This document shows, piece by piece, positions 35,253 through 43,452 of a stretch of 64,000 bases of DNA. Location of the stretch: the NCBI GenBank assembly GCA_015232355.1, contig JADFZW010000001.1, forward strand, positions 186,001 through 250,000. The letters are read 5' to 3'. Below the pieces are notes generated by a model. It did not search any database, had not been told where the DNA came from, and worked only from the letters and a program-made list of their open reading frames with translations. Every line of letters begins with the position of its first letter. The stretch's first letter is position 1. The stretch is from Oligoflexia bacterium (GTDB taxonomy: Bacteria > Bdellovibrionota > Bacteriovoracia > Bacteriovoracales > Bacteriovoracaceae). The position numbers were made by a program, and so were the translations under genes.

Positions 35253-36480
35253 TTGCTCTCATCTCAGGAGAAATAACATAATAAAAATCATTGCCCCTTC
35301 CACTACTTTTAAATTGTAAAAATTCTGCAAAGTCATTTACCCAATCACTTCTAAAATTTAAGCATGGAATTAAATAAAGTTCTATATCTCTCTTCGCAAC
35401 TTTTTTCTTTAAAATATTTCCTAATTCATGAAGTGTTTCCAGGCAATCAACTAAGAATCCTGGGGTAGATATTGCGATTTTTAGTGGCAGCAGCGGTTGA
35501 TCCTTATGATTGTTACCTTGAAGTTCATATATCAAATCTTCCAAGTAAGGATCTGTCCATTTCCCACCACCAAATCGTGATTGAAAAGCATAGCGAAGAA
35601 TATTTTTATTTTTTACTGAAGTAATTCCATTGCTAATTAAAAAATACGTTTCGAGAACACCTTCTAAATAACGACAACAATCCAAGCGTTTAGAATTATC
35701 GCCCTTATCTCCCCTCTTTCCCAAAGGCATACCATGATAAGATAGTATTAAATAATCAAATAAAATTCCTTCTGTACGCTTATCTTCGATAAATTGATCT
35801 ATCATTTTACAAGTTTGATCAATAAAACATTTGGCCAAATGGTAACTTCCTATAAAATGAAATTCAAAATCTAATTGCAAATTAATCTCTCTTGATCTCT
35901 TATAGAACTCGTCTAATACTATCGCATTTGTAGGGCCAGAATAAATAGGGTAATGAGGAATCAAAATCAATTTTGAATTTAACGATAATGACACTGATAA
36001 GTTCGCTCTTCTTTTTTTAATCTTCTCTAAAACACTTCTCATGTCAGGATTTGAAAATAAATAAGTCTCATGAAAAATAAGAATAGAATTACAATTAGAA
36101 TTTTTTCCTGTTTTTTTTTTAAGCTCTTCAATAAAAAGATTAAAATATTTTACTAATGGCATTTCTCCAGCAAAGAGAGTAGAAGTACATAAAGATTTGT
36201 ATGCAGAGATTAATTTAAATGGTCGAAGAGTTAAAATAAATAAATACAAAATAATCATCCACAAAATTTCTTTTATTATTCCATCTCTCTTCACAACTCT
36301 ATCGCTACTTAAAAAATCTTTTAAATATCTTCTGATTTCAAAATAAGATATATTTTGTGGTGAACCCAATTGTACTAAGATAACATCTATAACACTCGTA
36401 TCATTCGTATCAATCGTATCATTCGTTTGCAAAAATATTCCCCTATTGTATTGTAGTAAAACCAAAGCATCCTCTGGCAA
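35218..36480 (-). CDS. hemH: Ferrochelatase
   Basis: Inserts Fe2+ into protoporphyrin IX, the last haem step. Recognised by VILVQLGSP near the N-terminus, the catalytic His in LILSYHGMP, RFGGGKWTDP, and the Glu in GFLVDCLETLHELG followed by LNFRSDWV. At 420 residues it is longer than the usual 320-340; one extra piece is a hydrophobic segment (ILWMIILYLFILTL, about 66-79) that may attach it to the membrane. No ATG precedes the conserved region, so a TTG start (36480) is likely. A nine-base repeat encodes Asp-Thr/Asn units near residue 25. Divergent from queF. Confidence 0.92.
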   Translation of the reverse strand: MPEDALVLLQYNRGIFLQTNDTIDTNDTSVIDVILVQLGSPQNISYFEIRRYLKDFLSSDRVVKRDGIIKEILWMIILYLFILTLRPFKLISAYKSLCTSTLFAGEMPLVKYFNLFIEELKKKTGKNSNCNSILIFHETYLFSNPDMRSVLEKIKKRRANLSVSLSLNSKLILIPHYPIYSGPTNAIVLDEFYKRSREINLQLDFEFHFIGSYHLAKCFIDQTCKMIDQFIEDKRTEGILFDYLILSYHGMPLGKRGDKGDNSKRLDCCRYLEGVLETYFLISNGITSVKNKNILRYAFQSRFGGGKWTDPYLEDLIYELQGNNHKDQPLLPLKIAISTPGFLVDCLETLHELGNILKKKVAKRDIELYLIPCLNFRSDWVNDFAEFLQFKSSGRGNDFYYVISPEMRASVEEEIKKIVN

Positions 36481-36584
36481 TTAGATTGCAAAACTATATC
36501 ATTTTGTATAGCATGTATCACATTAGCAATATAAAATTAACGATATAAAATATTTATACTACAAATTCCAAAGGGACAATTCAT

Positions 36585-37166
36585 ATGGTCAAGAAGATCC
36601 ATAAGGTCAATAAAGTTATTAATCACTCTATTAAACATAAACAATCTGCTAATCATCCTCTAAAAAGTTATCGAACTTCAAAAGATCTTGAACGGGTGAC
36701 GAAATTAGGCGAAAAAATTACTCCTGAATTTAATTATGCTCCAGAAATTCTTGAAGCATTTACAAACAAACACCCCAATAGAGATGCATGGACTAGCTTA
36801 ATCTGTACAGAATTTACCACTCTATGTCCTAAAACTGGTCAACCAGATTTTGCAAAAATTTTTATTAACTATATTGCAGATAAATCAATGGTCGAATCAA
36901 AATCACTAAAATTATATTTAACTAGCTTCAGACAACATGGACACTTTCACGAAGATCTCATTCAAATAATATGCAATGATCTCTCATCTCTACTACTTCC
37001 TAGATATTTAGAAGTTGTTGGAGTATTTACTCCACGAGGAGGTATCAGTATTTTCCCTTATTGTAATTATTCAAACAACCAAGAACAATATAAAGAGTTG
37101 AAGAATAAACGTTTGTTCGAGTACATTCCTGGAAAATATTCAATGGATTTATCTTTACTCTATTGA
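36585..37166 (+). CDS. queF: NADPH-dependent 7-cyano-7-deazaguanine reductase (preQ0 reductase)
   Basis: Reduces preQ0 to preQ1 for queuosine in tRNA. The catalytic Cys lies in EFTTLCPKTGQPDFA (about residues 77-91), with the conserved Asp in PDF. VESKSLKLYLTSFRQHGHFHED and EVVGVFTPRGGISI are diagnostic of the unimodular QueF type. About 45 basic residues precede the fold. AAGGGA stands before the ATG. No queC, queD or queE lie nearby and no preQ1 riboswitch is seen in the 100-base leader. Confidence 0.95.
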   Translation: MVKKIHKVNKVINHSIKHKQSANHPLKSYRTSKDLERVTKLGEKITPEFNYAPEILEAFTNKHPNRDAWTSLICTEFTTLCPKTGQPDFAKIFINYIADKSMVESKSLKLYLTSFRQHGHFHEDLIQIICNDLSSLLLPRYLEVVGVFTPRGGISIFPYCNYSNNQEQYKELKNKRLFEYIPGKYSMDLSLLY

Positions 37167-37189
37167 TGACTAAAATGGCGACAAAACAT

Positions 37190-37266
37190 AAAAAAAAGGG
37201 AGCTCCCTGCAAAGCTCCCTTGTTCGGCATCCTGCCTATTTTGAGAGTTACTTCATGTCCCTCTCA
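37190..37266 (-). ncRNA. Candidate small RNA with repeated GGA hairpins (CsrA/RsmA decoy-like)
   Basis: Read on the minus strand, a TATAAT box (37278-37273) is followed after about 6 bases by a compact structured region. Hairpin 1 has an 8-bp stem (37268-37261 with 37247-37240) and its loop begins GGACAUG. Hairpin 2 is GGCAGGAUGCC (37236-37226), with AGGAU in the loop, close to the CsrA consensus. Hairpin 3 is a 9-bp stem (37221-37213 with 37204-37196) whose loop UUGCAGGG leads into GGGA. It ends in eight U (37197-37190), a Rho-independent terminator. No ORF fits. Four GGA in about 77 nt suggest a CsrA-titrating RNA; a different protein partner is possible. Confidence 0.7.
37196..37221 (-). 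terminator. Rho-independent terminator of the small RNA
   Basis: AAGGGAGCT and AGCTCCCTT pair in a 9-bp stem with an 8-base loop. On the minus strand it is followed by a T-run; on the plus strand only TTGTT follows, so it would be a weaker terminator for queF. Confidence 0.75.
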
Positions 37267-37272
37267 AATTCT

Positions 37273-37278
37273 ATTATA
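37273..37278 (-). promoter_or_regulatory. -10 box of the small RNA
   Basis: TATAAT on the minus strand preceded by TG (TGTATAAT). The -35 region (around 37296-37301) is a poor match, so an activator may be needed. Confidence 0.6.
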
Positions 37279-37445
37279 CAAAATATTTCAAAAGATTAAA
37301 GATATTTAATTAAAGGAAATATTTTCCTTTAAATAGGCATCTTATTGACCACATTTGACTCAAAAAAATCCGTCCATTAAAATAATATTATATTCTGACT
37401 AAATTCTTTTTAAACTGATTTTGAAACTATTATCTGTTGTTTTTT

Positions 37446-37489
37446 AGTTGTTATTTAGTTGTTATTTAGTTGTTATCTAGTTGTTATTT
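37446..37489. repeat. 11-bp tandem repeats (4 units), iteron-like
   Basis: AGTTGTTATTT repeats four times in direct succession (one T to C change), with partial copies on both sides. It is non-coding, starts 78 bases before the ATG at 37524, and the period is close to one helical turn. Confidence 0.85.
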
Positions 37490-37523
37490 AACTATTATTC
37501 ACTTTAAAGCATTTAATAAACCT

Positions 37524-37985
37524 ATGAAACTAACTAACTATTTGCTTGGATTTTTCACAAAAAAATCTGCAACTACTTATAAACATGACGAGCACCCTGA
37601 AAATGATCAAGCTAAAAGGGCCACAAATGACAAAAGGACTGTCAAAACTTTTACATTCTATATCCCGGCCCCTCCTCCAAGAAAACACGGATACCGAGAA
37701 AAAGAATTTGATAAATTATTTTATACATTCATAAATAGTGGTTATAAAATAATTTCTATTCAAACTGCAACCCATAGTGGTCCTTTAAGCTCCGGGCTCT
37801 GGATAATATGCGTAGTAGAATCCACCAATATTACAAATGATCAGCTAGATTTAAGCTTCCCCTCTCTATCATATGATTTAAACAATAATGAAGATATAGA
37901 ATTAGATATTAGGACAGAGACAGTGCTAGAAACTATATTCGAAGAAAAAGAAAATACAGAGAAATATACTAAGAGAGAGATATAG
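37524..37985 (+). CDS. Small conserved-looking protein, unknown function
   Basis: Not recognised. A 153-residue product from ATG 37524; the frame extends upstream to 37470 but would then read through the repeat region. No signal peptide is clear. The core (about residues 40-115) reads FTFYIPAPPPRKHGY, then KLFYTFINSGYKIISI, THSGPLSSGLWIICVVE, a mixed alpha/beta pattern like small DUF4177-type proteins. The tail is acidic. The upstream region holds the 11-bp repeats and the divergent small RNA. Confidence 0.6.
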   Translation: MKLTNYLLGFFTKKSATTYKHDEHPENDQAKRATNDKRTVKTFTFYIPAPPPRKHGYREKEFDKLFYTFINSGYKIISIQTATHSGPLSSGLWIICVVESTNITNDQLDLSFPSLSYDLNNNEDIELDIRTETVLETIFEEKENTEKYTKREI

Positions 37986-38098
37986 AGTATTGGAGATTTT
38001 AGTTCCAATAATAAAAATGAAAGTATATACTAACCCATGTTCAATTAAATATAAATTTTCTTCAGATTATTTTTTAGATTTATTTAAATATCTTTATC

Positions 38099-39919
38099 AT
38101 GCCATACAATATTAGTATAAAATTTTTCAATACCCTAACTATAATTCTACTAGCAACAGTATTATCCAACAACTATGGATGCACATATTTTATCAATAAT
38201 GATCAGCGAGATATTAATAAAATAAAAATTAAAGAGACAACTAAATTAAACAACCTTTGTGGTTCTGAACACAATTTTGTCAACAAACTAAGAGATGACA
38301 GCGAACTAATAAAAAATAAAAAAGAGATAAAAAAATATAACGATCTCTTCTTCGGTAATAACTTATCAACTAATCCATCAGACTGGGAAGAATTCTTAAA
38401 AATTCTAACTTCTAAAGGAGCAAAGCTCTCCTTTATTGAGAAAACAATACTTTGGTCTCTTTTACAAATGAATATTAGACCTGATCTTTCCTCTCCGACT
38501 GCAAATTTACAATTACTCATTGATGATAATGGTAATGGTGTGTATTGGGAATTTACTGTAAATGAATCATCAAAAATTCTGTCTTTGTTATTATCAGGAA
38601 ATAACCCCATTTCTCAAACCGATAAATTGTCTAATGAAAAAGATGAGATCTCTCTTTTGATCGAAGATATCGAAAAGCAATCAACAAAAAAACGAGAACA
38701 TCATGCTAGCAATCTCGTGACAACAAATTCACAAAACGAAAAAAACAATCAAACTGATAATACCAAAAAGGAAAATCAAAAGGAAAATCAAAAGGAAAAT
38801 CAAAAAGAAAAGCAAAAGGAAAAAAAGGATCCACTTAATTTTTATCCTTACTTGTTTGCTTTGGAAACAATTGCAAATCACTACCACTCAAGATACACTC
38901 TTATAGAACTAGCAGAATTTTTAGATAAATATTATAACTTCTCAATCGTAGTTAATGAAGATTTCGAAAAATTCTTAATTGAATTAACTTCATCACTACG
39001 AACTGACACTGATTTAAAGAAAAACTATTTTCATGATGATGATATATTAAAAAATTATGAACAAATACCCAAACTTAATTTTTCAAAAATTATCCAACGT
39101 TATAACAAAAACACTCCCAAAACACTTGCCAATTCTATATATAAAATATCAAATTCCTTATATAAAATTAATTTAAGTACTTCAAATAATTTAAGTGCCC
39201 AATTAAATAACTCAAACACCAAGACCCCGAACACTAAAAACCCAACCCCTATCATCGGAAACAATCCAAAAAGTAACTCGGAAAATAATTCTGAAAACAA
39301 TTCAAAAGATATAAAAATTCTTTGCAACAAAGATTTAAATAAATATGAACAATTTTTGTTAAACATAAATGATCAACAAATTAAAGGTAATATTTTTGGT
39401 CACTACTCGATCAAAGAAGGTAAAAGCATGCTAGCATTCTCTCGTCAACTTATTACCTACGCCTCATCTTTATTTGAAAGTCCACTTATAGCAACCGTAA
39501 ACATCCATCCTAATCAACAAGACTCTCTTGCCACTATATGTTTCGTACAAAATCCATCAACTACAAATCAATCTTCCATCTCTTTAATTTCCACTAATGA
39601 CAGAGATCCTTCTCAACATCTACACCATCTATTAAAACACGATGTCAGCAATATAAATTCTCTTGAAAAAATAAAACAACTACTACAAAACGCACGTTAT
39701 GTTATATTAAAAAATCCTCTGCGTTTGGTGTTTGAATCAAAAAGAACTAGCAAAGATCAATTAGAAAAAATTGTATACATGGATGTTCCTGTTTATCATT
39801 CCCCAGCACTCGGTAATATCTGGAGTGTAGCTCACTTTACAAATAGTCCCTCTGGAATAGTCATCGATGATCGAAATATCGAATCTGGACTCTGTTTTCA
39901 ATCTAATACTAACAACTAA
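38099..39919 (+). CDS. Exported protein with low-complexity linkers, unknown function
   Basis: Not recognised. The N-terminus has a hydrophobic export signal (FFNTLTIILLATVLS) followed by NNYGCTYF, a possible but atypical lipobox. Several predicted globular pieces are separated by Lys-Glu-Asn-Gln (about 219-240) and Asn-rich (about 360-405) linkers. The C-terminal 200 residues include LAFSRQLITYASSLFESP, NIHPNQQDSLATICFVQN and VYMDVPVYHSPALGNIWSV, which look folded. It lies 35 bases before the exonuclease gene. No catalytic motif noted. Confidence 0.6.
   Translation: MPYNISIKFFNTLTIILLATVLSNNYGCTYFINNDQRDINKIKIKETTKLNNLCGSEHNFVNKLRDDSELIKNKKEIKKYNDLFFGNNLSTNPSDWEEFLKILTSKGAKLSFIEKTILWSLLQMNIRPDLSSPTANLQLLIDDNGNGVYWEFTVNESSKILSLLLSGNNPISQTDKLSNEKDEISLLIEDIEKQSTKKREHHASNLVTTNSQNEKNNQTDNTKKENQKENQKENQKEKQKEKKDPLNFYPYLFALETIANHYHSRYTLIELAEFLDKYYNFSIVVNEDFEKFLIELTSSLRTDTDLKKNYFHDDDILKNYEQIPKLNFSKIIQRYNKNTPKTLANSIYKISNSLYKINLSTSNNLSAQLNNSNTKTPNTKNPTPIIGNNPKSNSENNSENNSKDIKILCNKDLNKYEQFLLNINDQQIKGNIFGHYSIKEGKSMLAFSRQLITYASSLFESPLIATVNIHPNQQDSLATICFVQNPSTTNQSSISLISTNDRDPSQHLHHLLKHDVSNINSLEKIKQLLQNARYVILKNPLRLVFESKRTSKDQLEKIVYMDVPVYHSPALGNIWSVAHFTNSPSGIVIDDRNIESGLCFQSNTNN
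38766..38823. repeat. 12-bp in-frame tandem repeat
   Basis: Repeated AAAAGGAAAATC units (three close copies, then decayed ones) encode Lys-Glu-Asn-Gln tetrapeptides in the exported protein. Confidence 0.9.
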
Positions 39920-39954
39920 AATAGAATCTATAACTAAAAAAGGAATTATCTACT

Positions 39955-40563
39955 ATGAAGTATCTTTCCATTGACATCGAATCTACTGGACTAGAAAAAA
40001 ATTCTTATTTGATAGAATTTGCAGCAATTCCATTTGATACTGCCACAAAAAAAATCGAACAATCCATGCTATTTCATTCATTAGTACAATGTCCCTCCTT
40101 CGATTCAATCCGCCCACTTCTCGATCCATGGGTTATTGAACACAATAAAAATTTAATAATACAGGCCAATTCAAAGGGATTACCTATTCTTGAGTTTAGA
40201 AAACAATTTGATGATTATCTAAAGAGTGAATCAATCAGACAATATTTTCAAAATGAAAAAAATGACAAAATCACTCTCTTTGGAAAATCACTTAATGCTT
40301 TAGACTTGCCCATGCTCCATCGCGACCTCGGACACACATTCATGAATAAATTCTTTTCTCATAAGGTAATGGATCTAACTTGCTTTTGCTTTGGATTGAT
40401 AGATTTAGGACTTTTACCTAAAGGACTTGATTCTAGCTCTGAACTTGTAAAATATTTTAACATAAACGTAGGTGTAGTCGCTCATACAGCAACTGAAGAT
40501 GCCATCAACACCGCTGATATTTATCTGCGCATTCTAAATAAACTCAAAGATAAAATAAATTAA
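39955..40563 (+). CDS. 3'-5' exonuclease, DEDDh family
   Basis: RNase T/DnaQ-like fold. Motif I is SIDIESTGL (Asp and Glu, residues 5-13). Motif II is in LNALDLPMLHRDLG. Motif III is HTATEDAINTA, with the catalytic His and Asp. 202 residues, no other domain, so a stand-alone nuclease such as an oligoribonuclease- or RNase T-like enzyme, or a detached proofreading subunit. AGGA precedes the ATG. Target, RNA or DNA, cannot be decided. Converges with the LysM/M23 gene. Confidence 0.85.
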   Translation: MKYLSIDIESTGLEKNSYLIEFAAIPFDTATKKIEQSMLFHSLVQCPSFDSIRPLLDPWVIEHNKNLIIQANSKGLPILEFRKQFDDYLKSESIRQYFQNEKNDKITLFGKSLNALDLPMLHRDLGHTFMNKFFSHKVMDLTCFCFGLIDLGLLPKGLDSSSELVKYFNINVGVVAHTATEDAINTADIYLRILNKLKDKIN

Positions 40564-40565
40564 CA

Positions 40566-41240
40566 TTACTTACTGTTGAAAAATTGCCCCGGATCAGTAG
40601 TCTTTCCTGAACGTCTAACTTCAAAGTGTAGATGAGGTCCACTCGATCTACCAGTACTTCCTACTAAAGCAATTATTTGTCCTCTCTTCACTCTCTCTCC
40701 CTGCTTTACTAATTTCTTTGAAAGATGACCATATAGAGTAGCTATTCCATTATCATGACTGACCATCAAAACCTCTCCATATCCATCAGGATCATTAGTG
40801 GAAATAGAAACCTCTCCATCTTCAGAGGCAACAACATATGAACCCATCGGGGCACCTACATCAATTCCATCATGAATATGATTTTGTCGATCCTCTCCAT
40901 AAACTGAAGTTATTCTATTAGAAGCTGGAGTCGGCCACAAAAAATATCCATCATAATAATTAGCATTGGAATATAATCCTTCACTAAAAGCTGACCCCAT
41001 CAATTTGGGTAATATTCCATAATTTTGAGGTATAAAAACCCACTCCCCCTTCTGCCATTTGGCATTTTTGTTGGCATTAAATATAGAATCGTATGGAATA
41101 TTAAATTCTTTAACCAATGATTCGATTGAATCACCATCTCTAAAAAGAACATACTTGCCGCTTCTTATATAAGAGTGTGAGCAAGAAAAGAGGAAAAAAA
41201 AGATTAAGCTTAAAAGTATTTTATTTTTAATAATACCCAT
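40566..41240 (-). CDS. LysM plus M23 lipoprotein (murein hydrolase or NlpD-type activator)
   Basis: The lipoprotein signal ends FFFLFSC. A LysM-like peptidoglycan-binding module (about residues 27-72) is followed by an M23 LytM domain with the zinc ligands in HDGIDVGAP and HLHFEV, plus the intervening Y-GHL His. All catalytic residues are present, so it may be an active endopeptidase, unlike E. coli NlpD, which lacks them and only activates amidases. Linkage to surE recalls the surE-nlpD neighbourhood in gammaproteobacteria. Last gene of the folC-lptD operon. Confidence 0.9.
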   Translation of the reverse strand: MGIIKNKILLSLIFFFLFSCSHSYIRSGKYVLFRDGDSIESLVKEFNIPYDSIFNANKNAKWQKGEWVFIPQNYGILPKLMGSAFSEGLYSNANYYDGYFLWPTPASNRITSVYGEDRQNHIHDGIDVGAPMGSYVVASEDGEVSISTNDPDGYGEVLMVSHDNGIATLYGHLSKKLVKQGERVKRGQIIALVGSTGRSSGPHLHFEVRRSGKTTDPGQFFNSK

Positions 41241-41314
41241 TACTTAATATTTTAAAATTACTCTGCACTTATAACAAGTTAAAAAGTTATTTAATAAATT
41301 ATAAATTTATTAAG

Positions 41315-42091
41315 TTATAAACTTATTTTGTCCAGCAATCTTTGCAGTTCACTGTTATGGGGATAATCCTTTGTTAGATACCCGATCGGAGTAATCGATA
41401 TATATCCTTGATCGACTGATTTACAATCACTATCTTCAATATCATCATAACCTTGATAATTCGTACCAATCCAAAAAAATGTTTTCTTCCTTGGACTCTG
41501 AAAAGGAATAACACTGCCACCATAATTTCTAAAACCATGTTTAGTTATTTTAGCACCTAAAATTTTTTGATCGTAAGGAACATTAATATTAATAAAAAAT
41601 TTTGGTGGTATTAATTTATGTATACCATTTAACACAAGCTCTTTAATGAAATTAACTGCGAAAGTAAAATCCTCAGGCACATCCTTAAACTTATCATTAA
41701 ATTCAACTGCCAAACTAACTGACATTGCAGGAAGAAAGTGAAGTGCTGCCTCTCTGGCCGCTCCTACTGTTCCCGAATAAAAAATATCTTGGCCAAGATT
41801 TCCACCACGATTTATTCCAGAGATAACTAAATCTGGTTGTTGATCTTTCCACAAATATTTAATTCCCGCCAAAACACAATCAGCAGGAAAACCATCTAAA
41901 GCATAAAAATTTTTTTCTCTCTCTTCAATTTGAATTGGTCTTCTTAAATTCAAACTGTGTCCAGTAGTTGAACGTTCAAAACTAGGTGCCACTACTAAAA
42001 CTTCATAATTTGTAATTTTCGAGAAGGTATTTAAAAGAACTTTTAAACATGGTGCTTGAATGCCATCGTCATTACTTATTAATATTCTCAC
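41315..42091 (-). CDS. surE: 5'/3'-nucleotidase SurE
   Basis: Metal-dependent nucleoside monophosphate phosphatase. The N-terminal ISNDDGIQAP carries the Asp pair. PSFERSTTGHSLNL supplies the Ser. VISGINRGGNLGQDIFYSGTVGAAREA supplies the Asn ligand and the dimer core. 258 residues is normal. The start overlaps the TrpF-like gene by 20 bases, so translation is coupled. Role is housecleaning of nucleotides or stationary-phase survival, as known for the family. Confidence 0.96.
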   Translation of the reverse strand: MRILISNDDGIQAPCLKVLLNTFSKITNYEVLVVAPSFERSTTGHSLNLRRPIQIEEREKNFYALDGFPADCVLAGIKYLWKDQQPDLVISGINRGGNLGQDIFYSGTVGAAREAALHFLPAMSVSLAVEFNDKFKDVPEDFTFAVNFIKELVLNGIHKLIPPKFFININVPYDQKILGAKITKHGFRNYGGSVIPFQSPRKKTFFWIGTNYQGYDDIEDSDCKSVDQGYISITPIGYLTKDYPHNSELQRLLDKISL

Positions 42092-42737
42092 AATTTTTCC
42101 TCAATTTATTTAAGTCCACATTCCTGTAGCAAACTTCTATACTCTGATCAATTGGTAGTGATGCATATTCTACTTTTACATGATCACTGTCGAAATTTGC
42201 TAGTAATTTTTTTAAATTTTGCCATTGGGCCCTGATTATCAATTTAAGAGGTCCTTGTTGTTCATATCTCTCACTACTTCTAACATAAAAAATTTGCAAA
42301 AAACTAAGAATGGCCTCACGACTCAAGTATTGACCAAACATATCCGCATCAATGACGATTCCCTCTAGATACTCTGACTCTAATAATGAATTTAATTCAT
42401 TACTCTCTCGATAGTGCCACCAATAGGGGTGTTTAAATCCATCATAATATTTTCTTCCTAGATCATCTGAAAACTCTAAAGGAAATAATGGAAATAGTTC
42501 TCTTAAATCGTCCAACATCTTTTGAATAACAAAATCCCTCTCATTTTCATATCTTAAAAAACAATGCATATCTTTGTTGTATTCTTCTGAGAGAATTTGC
42601 AAAAATTTATATTGTTGTAAAAAATTAAAAGATCTGGGCCTAAAATCAAAGGAATAACAATTAATCCCTATACTCTTTAAAAATTGAATTGTTCTTACAT
42701 CATAAATCCCTTCTACTCGCAAATTAATATCTTTCAT
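42072..42737 (-). CDS. TrpF-like (phosphoribosylanthranilate isomerase-like) protein, degenerate
   Basis: The first 45 residues follow the TrpF opening (KICGIT...GADYLGFNFYPxSPR): here RVEGIYDVRTIQFLKSIGIN, then YSFDFRPRSFNFL. The catalytic Cys of TrpF aligns with Glu (V-E-G for I-C-G). Later barrel strands (EGIVIDADMF, LKLIIRAQW) are weak. It sits between a TrpG/PabA glutaminase and surE, which fits a former tryptophan link, yet no trpE, trpD or trpC lie nearby. Probably a divergent TIM barrel with another or no enzymatic function. Low certainty. Confidence 0.45.
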   Translation of the reverse strand: MKDINLRVEGIYDVRTIQFLKSIGINCYSFDFRPRSFNFLQQYKFLQILSEEYNKDMHCFLRYENERDFVIQKMLDDLRELFPLFPLEFSDDLGRKYYDGFKHPYWWHYRESNELNSLLESEYLEGIVIDADMFGQYLSREAILSFLQIFYVRSSERYEQQGPLKLIIRAQWQNLKKLLANFDSDHVKVEYASLPIDQSIEVCYRNVDLNKLRKNCENINK

Positions 42738-42752
42738 AAAGTTAATTCCTGT

Positions 42753-43436
42753 TTAATCCTTGCTTAATTCCTGCTTAGAAAAGTAATTAAATATCACTCT
42801 AAAAAAAAGATCCCCTCTAGAGGTAGCAATCGATTCTGGATGAAATTGATAACTAACCCCTCTAGTAAATCTTCCCGCCAAACAATCAAATGATCTCTGA
42901 TAATATTTTAATACTAAATCAAACTCTTTGATGGCCGGAAATTTTTGAATAAAGGAGAAGGTATCCACAACTAAAGAATTGTAGCATTGTACTTCCAACA
43001 ACTCTCCCCAATACTTTTTAGGAAATACTCCAGACCAATTTGGTATACAAAAGGTAGTGGTCTGTCCATGTAATGGTTTAGCTGAACGTTTTACTTTAAA
43101 ACCAAATATACTCATAAGAATCTGATGCCCAAGACATATTCCAATATGAAAGACATTTCTATTAACAAGTAATCTTTTGATTTCTAAAAAAAAATGTTTA
43201 TACTCCTCGGGATGGCCAGGTCCTGGACCATATATTAAAACTATTCGCTCGGATTTTTTTTGTGGATTACAGCTCTTTAAAAAATCCCTCACTCTCTTGT
43301 AAGGAACTACTGCTACATTTTTTTCACTTATTCCCATTTGAATGAGTATTGAATAGATATTGTATGTAAAACTATCATCAAAATCTAAGATGATTATTTT
43401 AGCAATTTTAGCAATTTTAATACTTTTAGCTTTCAG
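42753..43436 (-). CDS. Glutamine amidotransferase, anthranilate/aminodeoxychorismate synthase component II
   Basis: Class I GATase: the nucleophile is in GICLGHQ and the His-Glu pair in FHPES. An obvious start at 43337 would cut off the conserved N-terminus. Reading upstream gives IIILDFDDSFTYN, matching the family's LLIDNYDSFTYN. No ATG, GTG or TTG precedes it in frame. GAGGTGAT (43448-43441) is spaced perfectly for a CTG start at 43436, right after the lptD stop. A Lys-Ile-Ala repeat follows that start. Function is PabA or TrpG; the folC neighbour favours PabA (folate). The synthase partner is not in the window. Confidence 0.85.
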   Translation of the reverse strand: MKAKSIKIAKIAKIIILDFDDSFTYNIYSILIQMGISEKNVAVVPYKRVRDFLKSCNPQKKSERIVLIYGPGPGHPEEYKHFFLEIKRLLVNRNVFHIGICLGHQILMSIFGFKVKRSAKPLHGQTTTFCIPNWSGVFPKKYWGELLEVQCYNSLVVDTFSFIQKFPAIKEFDLVLKYYQRSFDCLAGRFTRGVSYQFHPESIATSRGDLFFRVIFNYFSKQELSKD

Positions 43437-43452
43437 TTAAATCACCTCACAC

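Noticed and set aside
36481..36584. preQ1 riboswitch before queF
   Set aside because: Looked for the short stem with a C-rich loop and A-rich tail; the leader is AT-rich with no such structure.
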